Positions 1 through 4,342 of a stretch of DNA of 5,910 nucleotides are shown in pieces (the stretch's first letter is position 1; each line of letters begins with the position of its first letter). The position numbers were made by a program, and so were the translations under genes. This stretch comes from CAYIVF01 sp964366875 (GTDB taxonomy: Bacteria > Patescibacteriota > Minisyncoccia > Minisyncoccales > Staskawiczbacteraceae): contig CAYIVF010000030.1 in NCBI GenBank assembly GCA_964366875.1, positions 1 through 5,910 of the forward strand, in the 5' to 3' direction. The notes below the pieces were generated by a model. That model had not been told where the DNA came from and ran no database searches. It worked only from the letters and a program-made list of their open reading frames with translations.

Positions 1-1583
1 ATATCAGGGATTTGTCTGACAGAGAGGGCATGAGAATTGTTATTGATGTTAAAAAAGGCTTTCAGCCGCAAAGAATCTTAAACCGCCTGTATAAATTTAC
101 AAATTTACAGAAAACATTTCACTTGAATCTTCTGGCTTTGGTTGACGGCATACAGCCGGAAATCCTTTCTATTTCTGATGTTTTGAAATATTTTATTGAG
201 CACAGAAAAGAAGTTGTAACGCGCAGAACAAAGTTTGATTTAGAAAAAGCTAAAGAAAGAGCCCATATTTTAGAGGGTTTGACAATTGCTTTAAAAAATA
301 TTGATGCGGTAATCATAACTATTAAAAAGTCAGCAGACAAAGAGGAAGCCAGAAACAATTTAATAAAAAAGTTTAAGCTGACTGAAAGGCAGGCAGTAGC
401 AATTTTGGAAATGAAATTGCAAACATTGGCGGGTTTGGAAAGAAAAAAAATAGAAGACGAGCTAAAAGAGATTTTAGAGACTATAAAAGAGCTGACAGCG
501 ATATTAAAAAGTCCGGAGAGATTGAAGGGTATTATAAAAAAAGATTTACAAGAATTAAAAGAAAAGTTTGGAGACAAAAGAAGGACAAAGGTAATAAAGC
601 AGAAATTAGGCGAGATTACAGAAGTTGATTTGGTGCCATTAGAAGAAACAATGGTTACTTTAACTACAGGCGGATATATCAAAAGGATAAATCCCGCTAC
701 TTATAAAATTCAAAAGAGAGGCGGGAAAGGCATTATGGGAATGAAAACAATGGGAGATGATATTGTAGAACATTTTCTTTTTGCCTCTACGCACGATAAC
801 CTGATGTTTTTTACCGACTCTGGAAAGGTGTTTCAGACTCAGGTATATGAAATCCCAGAGGGCACAAGGGTTGCCAGGGGCAGGGGGCTTTTGAATTTTC
901 TGGAATTATCAACAGAAGAAAAAGTTTTGTCATTAGTGCCCACCAAAAAAGAAGAAGCGGGAAAATTTAAGTATTTAGTTATGGTTACAAAAAATGGAAG
1001 AATAAAGAAAACTGCTTTAGAAGAGTTTGAGAATGTAAGAAAAAGCGGAATTATCGCCATAAAGCTGGAGAAAGGAGACTTATTAAAAAAAGTTGTTAAA
1101 ACAACGGGCGAAGACGATATAATTTTAGCAACTAAAAATGGAATATCTATAAGATTTAAAGAAAAGGACATAAGGCCAATGGGTCGCTCGGCTGCTGGAG
1201 TAAAAGGAATTCGCTTGAAGAAGCAAGATGAAGTTATTGGAATGGATGTGATAGAGAAAAGACCAGGAAAGCAATATTTATTGATAGTAATGGAAAACGG
1301 CTATGGCAAAAGAACAGAAATTTCTCAATACAGAGTTCAAGGCAGGGGCGGCTCTGGAATTAAAACAGCCAAAATCACAAGCAAAACAGGCCCTCTAGTG
1401 CTTTCTAGTATTTTAGAGGATATAATAGAAGAAGAAGATTTAATCGTTATTTCAAGAAAAGGACAAGTCATACGAACCAGCGTAAAATCCATATCTTTAT
1501 TGGGCAGGGCAACCCAGGGTGTAAGGATAATGCGCCTGGAGGAAGGAGACAAGGTTGCCTCTGGCGCTTGTCTAAAAGATTAA
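1..1583 (+). CDS. gyrA: DNA gyrase subunit A, C-terminal two-thirds (5' end outside window)
   Basis: GyrA is the DNA-cutting and DNA-wrapping subunit of gyrase (A2B2), which introduces negative supercoils. The frame is already open at base 3 (I-R-D-L-S-D-R-E-G-M-R-I), matching GyrA at roughly E. coli residue 290. The active-site tyrosine is therefore upstream, and the TTG at 12 is not a real start. Numbering from base 12: residues about 1-205 cover the end of the breakage-reunion domain, with the HRKEVVTRRT and AHILEGLTIAL stretches, a long coiled coil, and the closing FGDKRRT motif. From about 214, six beta-pinwheel blades follow. Blade 1 carries the GyrA box as QKRGGKG (residues 234-240; consensus QRRGGKG), which favours GyrA over ParC. 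Blade 5 has a related GRGGSG. The protein ends in MRLEEGDKVASGACLKD without the acidic tail seen in E. coli GyrA. The E. coli-specific insertion between the NID and LTE-QA regions is absent. The stop is TAA. Confidence 0.96.
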   Translation, partial: IRDLSDREGMRIVIDVKKGFQPQRILNRLYKFTNLQKTFHLNLLALVDGIQPEILSISDVLKYFIEHRKEVVTRRTKFDLEKAKERAHILEGLTIALKNIDAVIITIKKSADKEEARNNLIKKFKLTERQAVAILEMKLQTLAGLERKKIEDELKEILETIKELTAILKSPERLKGIIKKDLQELKEKFGDKRRTKVIKQKLGEITEVDLVPLEETMVTLTTGGYIKRINPATYKIQKRGGKGIMGMKTMGDDIVEHFLFASTHDNLMFFTDSGKVFQTQVYEIPEGTRVARGRGLLNFLELSTEEKVLSLVPTKKEEAGKFKYLVMVTKNGRIKKTALEEFENVRKSGIIAIKLEKGDLLKKVVKTTGEDDIILATKNGISIRFKEKDIRPMGRSAAGVKGIRLKKQDEVIGMDVIEKRPGKQYLLIVMENGYGKRTEISQYRVQGRGGSGIKTAKITSKTGPLVLSSILEDIIEEEDLIVISRKGQVIRTSVKSISLLGRATQGVRIMRLEEGDKVASGACLKD

Positions 1584-1595
1584 TTGTTGTATAAT
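1568..1595 (+). promoter_or_regulatory. Putative promoter of the pilin-like cassette
   Basis: A perfect -10 box TATAAT lies at 1590-1595. TTGTCT at 1568-1573 matches 4 of 6 -35 positions with a 16-base spacer. The -35 element sits inside the last gyrA codons. The expected start of transcription, about 7 bases after the -10 box (near 1602), falls 1-2 bases before the ATG at 1604, so the message would be leaderless or nearly so. No Shine-Dalgarno sequence is present between gyrA and this ATG. Seen: the boxes and spacing. Inferred: promoter activity and start point. Confidence 0.5.
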
Positions 1596-1603
1596 TGAAT
1601 AAT

Positions 1604-1936
1604 ATGAATAAAAAAATAATCCTGCTTATATTTGTTGGTTTGTTCGGTTTAACAAGTTTTGCTTTGGCGCAGGTGGTTGAAATTAGAAACCCTTTAAGCG
1701 CTCAAAATTTCGGACAACTTTTATTGCAAATTGCCGGCGCGGTTGGTTTACTTGTGGGAACCTTGGGCACTATAATGATAATAGTTGCCGGTATTCTTTA
1801 TCTTACTTCAGCTGGCAGTCCGGAAAGAATGAAAACAGCTAAAACAGCTTTAGTGTATGCAATAGCCGGTATAGTTATCGGCATAGCGGCCACAGCAATA
1901 GTAGAAGTTATTAAAAGCGTTCTTGGTGCAAGATAA
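1604..1936 (+). CDS. Pilin-like two-helix secreted membrane protein 1 (T4SS-pilin/VirB2-like)
   Basis: This 110-residue protein is probably a structural subunit or small inner-membrane protein of the VirB2/TrbC-like pilin type. Residues 1-22 form a signal peptide: MNKK, a hydrophobic core, then F-A-L-A with cleavage before Q23. A hydrophobic helix follows (about 38-69), then a short polar turn SAGSPERMKTAK (69-80), then a second helix (about 82-100) and a short basic tail ending KSVLGAR. The order signal peptide, helix, basic loop, helix is the VirB2 layout. The turn motif G-S-P-E-R recurs in the three downstream paralogs. An in-frame TTG at 1595 was passed over because the ATG at 1604 gives the MNKK start and 22-residue signal peptide shared with the relatives. 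No cysteines. First gene of the cassette, 20 bases after gyrA. The family is judged from pattern and memory; its function in this organism is unknown. Confidence 0.8.
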   Translation: MNKKIILLIFVGLFGLTSFALAQVVEIRNPLSAQNFGQLLLQIAGAVGLLVGTLGTIMIIVAGILYLTSAGSPERMKTAKTALVYAIAGIVIGIAATAIVEVIKSVLGAR

Positions 1937-1989
1937 AATTTTAAAAAGGTCGAGACATAAACTTTAAAATTAAGAATTAAATATCAAAA

Positions 1990-2310
1990 ATGAAGAAAAT
2001 TGCATTAACATTAGCTTCTATCGGCTTGGTGGTTCTGCCGATTGTGGCATTAGCGCAGATAGGGGGCGCGCCGCCAAATATTTCCACTGACCTTACGTCA
2101 TTAGGTAATAAGATTGCAAATGCCGTTTGGATAGTTTTCACAATTATTGTTTTGATTGCTTTCGTTATAGCGGGTGTCAAGTTTCTTTCAGCGGGCGGCA
2201 GTCCTGAAAAAATTCAAGAGGCAAGAACAGCTTTTCTTTGGGGGATAGCTGGAGTCGTTGTGGGTATTTTGGCTTTTACGATAATTACCGTAGTCAAAAA
2301 CATATTTTAG
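1990..2310 (+). CDS. Pilin-like two-helix secreted membrane protein 2
   Basis: A 106-residue paralog of the preceding protein. The signal peptide MKKIALTLAS... ends V-A-L-A with predicted cleavage before Q23, the same position as in protein 1. The mature N-terminus is Gly/Pro-rich (QIGGAPPN). Helix 1 spans about 44-67, the turn is SAGGSPEKIQEARTA (67-81), and helix 2 spans about 82-102, ending VVKNIF. The G-S-P-E-K motif and the following Ala-Arg/Lys-Thr-Ala are shared with the other three. No cysteines. It lies 53 bases after protein 1 in an AT-rich gap without a clear Shine-Dalgarno site; the only ATG consistent with the signal peptide is at 1990. The stop is TAG, the only one in the window. 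Probable role is pilin-like subunit, by family resemblance only. No cognate secretion gene is visible. Confidence 0.8.
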   Translation: MKKIALTLASIGLVVLPIVALAQIGGAPPNISTDLTSLGNKIANAVWIVFTIIVLIAFVIAGVKFLSAGGSPEKIQEARTAFLWGIAGVVVGILAFTIITVVKNIF

Positions 2311-2318
2311 TTATAAGC

Positions 2319-2358
2319 TCTGGCCCTTGCTTGTAGATATAAGTTAGCGAGGGCCAGA
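2319..2358 (+). promoter_or_regulatory. Stem-loop between pilin-like genes 2 and 3
   Basis: The arms 2319-2331 and 2346-2358 pair over 13 bp with a single G-U wobble around a 14-base loop (2332-2345). The core is GGCCCT against AGGGCC. The hairpin is followed by AAAACTAT, not a U run, so it is not a standard intrinsic terminator on either strand. It ends 7 bases before the first ATG of gene 3 (2366) and 16 before the preferred ATG (2375). Its 3' arm contains GAGGG (2349-2353), the only Shine-Dalgarno-like string upstream of gene 3, which would be hidden in the stem. Possible roles are attenuation, transcript stabilisation after processing, or translational control. The structure is seen; the role is inferred. 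Confidence 0.55.
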
Positions 2359-2374
2359 AAACTATATGATGAAT

Positions 2375-2677
2375 ATGAATAAAAAATTATTATTTCTGAT
2401 TTTATTAGGTGTTTTGGTTTTACCAAATATGGTTTTAGCGCAAACTATTACTGATATGGTGGCTAATGTTGCAAGAGTAGTATGGGTTGTTGCAACGGGT
2501 ATAGTAATTATTCTTTGGGTTACAACAGGCGTTTTGTTTTTAGCCGCTCAAGGCGCTCCAGAGAAGTTGACTAAAGCAAAAACAGCATTATTTACATCTA
2601 TAGGAGGAACGGTTATAGTTATCTTAGCTTACTCGGCAGGAGCTATAATAGAAAACGCAATATTAAGAGGAGTTTAA
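2375..2677 (+). CDS. Pilin-like two-helix secreted membrane protein 3
   Basis: A 100-residue paralog. With the ATG at 2375 it starts MNKKLLFLIL, and the signal peptide ends M-V-L-A before Q23, exactly matching the position in proteins 1 and 2. In-frame ATGs at 2366 and 2369 would add M-M-N and cannot be excluded. The bases around the chosen start (AATATGAATAAAAAA) are identical to those around the start of gene 1. Helix 1 covers about 34-57, the turn is AAQGAPEKLTKAKTA (57-71), and helix 2 covers about 72-93, ending ENAILRGV. The usual G-S-P-E is G-A-P-E here, and Gln replaces Ala before the Gly. No cysteines. The last codons include the Shine-Dalgarno site of gene 4, which starts 3 bases after the TAA. 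Function is assigned by family resemblance only. Confidence 0.78.
   Translation: MNKKLLFLILLGVLVLPNMVLAQTITDMVANVARVVWVVATGIVIILWVTTGVLFLAAQGAPEKLTKAKTALFTSIGGTVIVILAYSAGAIIENAILRGV
2667..2672 (+). promoter_or_regulatory. Shine-Dalgarno site of pilin-like gene 4, inside gene 3
   Basis: GAGGAG lies 8 bases before the ATG at 2681 and is formed by the R-G-V codons at the end of gene 3. It is the clearest ribosome-binding site in the window. With the 3-base gap between the genes it suggests coupled translation of genes 3 and 4. Confidence 0.7.
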
Positions 2678-2680
2678 AAC

Positions 2681-3013
2681 ATGAACAAAAAAATATTATT
2701 TTTAATTTTACTTGCTGTTGTTTTAGTTTTGCCGATAGAGACACACGCACAACAACCGAATACATTCTGCAATATGGTTAAAAGTGTAAAAGATGTGTCT
2801 TATAATATAGGTATTACATTAGTGGTTGTCGGCTGGGTTATTGCAGGTATTTTATGGCTAACTTCGGCTGGGAACCCTGAAAAGACAGGAATAGCAAAAA
2901 AAGCTATATTGGCCGCGGTTATCGGGACAATACTAATTATAATAGCTGGAATGGGGGCCAATTTAGTAGCTGACGCATTAAAAGTACAGTGGAATTTTTT
3001 AGGGTGTGGATAA
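2681..3013 (+). CDS. Pilin-like two-helix secreted membrane protein 4, with two cysteines
   Basis: A 110-residue member of the same family. MNKKILFLIL opens a signal peptide ending T-H-A, with predicted cleavage before Q24. Helix 1 spans about 43-65, the turn is SAGNPEKTGIAKKA (66-79), and helix 2 spans about 80-101. It differs from its three neighbours in having a Cys just after the signal peptide (C30, in NTFCNMV) and another at the second-last residue (C109, in FLGCG), plus a short hydrophobic C-terminal extension (VQWNFLGCG). In the VirB2 topology both ends face outward, so a disulfide is possible. The start is fixed by the GAGGAG site and the MNKK alignment. The stop TAA is followed in frame by GGG TGA TAA, giving back-up stops. 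Last gene of the cassette, followed by a terminator. Confidence 0.8.
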   Translation: MNKKILFLILLAVVLVLPIETHAQQPNTFCNMVKSVKDVSYNIGITLVVVGWVIAGILWLTSAGNPEKTGIAKKAILAAVIGTILIIIAGMGANLVADALKVQWNFLGCG

Positions 3014-3020
3014 GGGTGAT

Positions 3021-3055
3021 AATGGTGTCAACTCTATTTTTTGGTGCCATTTTTT
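3021..3055 (+). terminator. Intrinsic terminator of the pilin-like cassette
   Basis: The arms 3021-3031 and 3041-3051 pair over 11 bp, three of them G-U wobbles, around a 9-base loop (3032-3040). A run of six T (3050-3055) follows or overlaps the 3' arm. It starts 7 bases after the stop of the fourth pilin-like gene and just before the tRNA promoter. The wobbles make the stem weaker than the one after the tRNA. Confidence 0.6.
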
Positions 3056-3063
3056 GTTATACT
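3055..3063 (+). promoter_or_regulatory. Extended -10 promoter of tRNA-Leu
   Basis: TGT at 3055-3057 followed by TATACT at 3058-3063 fits the extended -10 form TGnTATAAT with one mismatch. There is no good -35 box at the right distance. Expected transcription start is near 3070, two bases before the tRNA, so almost no 5' leader would need removal. It directly follows the cassette terminator, giving the tRNA its own transcription unit. Confidence 0.5.
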
Positions 3064-3071
3064 TCTGTTAA

Positions 3072-3153
3072 GCCGAGGTGGCGAAACTGGCAACCGCGCA
3101 TGGCTTAGGACCATGTGTCGCAAGACTTGTGGGTTCGAGTCCCACCCTCGGCA
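3072..3153 (+). tRNA. tRNA-Leu (anticodon UAG)
   Basis: A full class II cloverleaf folds by eye. The acceptor stem GCCGAGG (3072-3078) pairs with CCTCGGC (3146-3152). The D stem is GCG/CGC (3081-3083, 3095-3097) with GG in the loop. The anticodon stem CATGG/CCATG (3099-3103, 3111-3115) is perfect and its loop CTTAGGA places TAG at 3106-3108. The long variable arm GTC-GCAA-GAC (3117-3126) is typical of Leu. The T stem GTGGG/CCCAC (3129-3133, 3141-3145) encloses TTCGAGT. The discriminator is A (3153), as expected for leucine. CCA is not encoded: the bases after the discriminator are CAA. The tRNA reads CUN-type Leu codons. No intron. Confidence 0.97.
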
Positions 3154-3195
3154 CAACAAAAAAAGGCTATGTCCGACATAGCCTTTTTTTGTTGT
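3153..3195. terminator. Bidirectional terminator shared by tRNA-Leu and the hsp20 operon
   Basis: A perfect 19-bp inverted repeat: ACAAC, A7, GGCTATG (3153-3171), a 5-base loop (3172-3176), then CATAGCC, T7, GTTGT (3177-3195). A GC-containing 7-bp core is flanked by A7 upstream and T7 downstream on either strand, so RNA from each side would carry a hairpin and a U run. It follows the tRNA on the plus strand and lies 5 bases beyond the hsp20 stop on the minus strand, where the two convergent units meet. Confidence 0.9.
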
Positions 3196-3200
3196 GTATT

Positions 3201-3587
3201 TTATCCAACTTTCACTCCTATTTTTTCGGGGTACCCTTTGGGTCGTTCGTTTTTGGGGATTTTTATAGTCAACACTCCTTTATCCATTTGAGCATCGGCT
3301 TTGTCTATGTCTATATTTTCAGGTAAAACTATTTTTCTTGAAAAGGGCCCCCAGTAGCATTCCTGGTAAAAGTATTTCTTATCGTGGTGGTTGTTCGGGT
3401 TGCACCTATTGCCCTTAATAACCATCATATCTTTTTCCAATGATATATCAATGTCTTTTATCTGCACTCCGGCAATGGCTGCTAAAACCACGAAATCTGA
3501 ATTTGTTTCAAAGACGTCTATTACTAACTCGCCGTCAGTATTAAATATTTCAGATGACTCTTCTTTAACTTTTATTTTGTTTGCCAT
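3201..3587 (-). CDS. Small heat-shock protein (Hsp20/alpha-crystallin family)
   Basis: An ATP-independent chaperone of the cytoplasm that binds unfolding proteins and holds them for refolding; family members form oligomers. It is 128 residues, short for the family. The N-terminal arm is only about 18 residues. The alpha-crystallin domain runs about 19-112: V-I-D-V-F-E-T, the A-x-x-A-G-V stretch (37-41), I-D-I-S-L-E, M-V-I-K-G, the long loop with FYQECYWGPFSRKIVLPENID, and the signature A-x-x-D-K-G-V-L-T-I-K-I-P-K (99-112). The tail has I-G-V (123-125), a candidate for the C-terminal I-x-I/V anchor used in oligomer assembly. The loop holds a His/Asn-rich patch (CNPNNHHDKK, 62-71). It is the last gene of a minus-strand operon, 6 bases after the PrsW-like gene, with no evident Shine-Dalgarno site, and ends in the bidirectional terminator. 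No heat-shock operator is seen near it. Confidence 0.93.
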   Translation of the reverse strand: MANKIKVKEESSEIFNTDGELVIDVFETNSDFVVLAAIAGVQIKDIDISLEKDMMVIKGNRCNPNNHHDKKYFYQECYWGPFSRKIVLPENIDIDKADAQMDKGVLTIKIPKNERPKGYPEKIGVKVG

Positions 3588-3593
3588 ATATTT

Positions 3594-4328
3594 TTAATTT
3601 AATTTACATATACCCTTCATTTTTTTTAATTTTTCAAAACCCGAAATAACAAAGAAGGCTAATACTGTCAGAATCATTATTGGTATGACTATTTTAAATA
3701 GTCCCTCCATTGTCATTATAGAAAAATTATAAAGGCCGTGCAAGCCCGCAGCTATTAAAAAACCCAAAGCAATATATTTTAATTTCTTTTCTGTTTTGTA
3801 GATTGAAAGAGCTATAAAATAGCCCAGTATTCCAGAGCTCAAGGTGTGTAAGAATGTGGCTCCTATAAAACGGATAAAGCTCACGAGGACGGTTCTATTT
3901 ATAATATCGTTTAAGGTAAGTTGGTCTGTCGGAGCAAACAAATAAAGTATATTTTCTAAAGCGGCAAATCCTAAAGCAGCAATAACCATATATAGCATTA
4001 TATCCAACGGCTCATCAAGTTCTGGGCTGTTTAAAACCTTTGTTCTTATTACTAAATATTTAAAAATTTCTTCTGTAAAGGATATTATTAAAAACCAGTA
4101 TATTAAAGAAATAATAACAGGGGATAAGTTGGGACCGAATTTGTTCAGTAAGGCGGCAAACCATATTTGAACAAAAAAGACCGGTAAAGTGACTAAGGCG
4201 CCCCATAAAAAAATTTTTAAAACCATTTTGTTTGATTCCGGGTGTACGTCTTTTCTTAGATAATAAGAAAGCCAGGTTAGACTGGGCAAAATTCCAAAAA
4301 TTATGTAGAGTATTATTTTATAGTCCAT
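3594..4328 (-). CDS. PrsW-family intramembrane protease
   Basis: PrsW proteins are multi-pass membrane proteases; B. subtilis PrsW makes the first cut in anti-sigma factor RsiW. This one is 244 residues with about seven or eight hydrophobic segments. Family motifs are in order: F-T-E-E-I-F-K-Y (E86-E87), the stretch D-E-P-L-D-I-M-L-Y followed by G-F-A-A-L-E-N-I-L-Y (E125-N126), F-L-H-T (H161), and H-G-L-Y-N-F (H197). The paired Glu and the His residues are the proposed catalytic and metal-like positions of the family, so it looks intact. The start was put at the ATG at 4328 (MDYK): an upstream in-frame ATG at 4373 would overlap the valS end by 31 bases and add a charged, unlikely N-terminus. 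A GGCGGGA string lies about 8-10 bases before the chosen ATG. It lies 14 bases after valS and 6 before hsp20. The substrate is unknown; no anti-sigma gene is in view. Confidence 0.85.
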   Translation of the reverse strand: MDYKIILYIIFGILPSLTWLSYYLRKDVHPESNKMVLKIFLWGALVTLPVFFVQIWFAALLNKFGPNLSPVIISLIYWFLIISFTEEIFKYLVIRTKVLNSPELDEPLDIMLYMVIAALGFAALENILYLFAPTDQLTLNDIINRTVLVSFIRFIGATFLHTLSSGILGYFIALSIYKTEKKLKYIALGFLIAAGLHGLYNFSIMTMEGLFKIVIPIMILTVLAFFVISGFEKLKKMKGICKLN

Positions 4329-4342
4329 CTTGGTTTCCCGCC

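Noticed and set aside
119..682. Long open frame on the minus strand opposite gyrA (also 839-1171 and 1337-1552)
   Set aside because: They lie wholly antisense to a well-conserved gene, their products are Ser/Phe/Ile-rich with no recognisable motif, and none has a start signal. They are by-products of gyrA codon use.
1937..1971. Inverted repeat AATTTTAAA/TTTAAAATT between pilin-like genes 1 and 2
   Set aside because: It is 9 bp of A-T pairs only, with a 17-base loop in an AT-rich gap. It is weak and expected by chance here, and no good -35/-10 pair supports a promoter either.
1977..2180. Minus-strand open frame opposite pilin-like gene 2, and similar antisense frames over valS (4446-4679, 5130-5366) and hsp20 (3391-3597)
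   Set aside because: They are fully antisense to convincing genes and lack domain or start evidence.
2365..2370. TATGAT as a -10 box for a leaderless pilin-like gene 3
   Set aside because: Only 4 bases separate it from the preferred ATG, so transcription would begin inside the gene, and no -35 box lies upstream.
3072..3195. tRNA-Leu as an integration site for a mobile element
   Set aside because: No integrase, no duplicated tRNA 3' end and no composition break are seen; a normal terminator follows the tRNA.
3078..3326. Open frame beginning inside the tRNA gene
   Set aside because: It runs through the tRNA, the terminator hairpin and antisense to hsp20; there is no ribosome-binding site or family resemblance.
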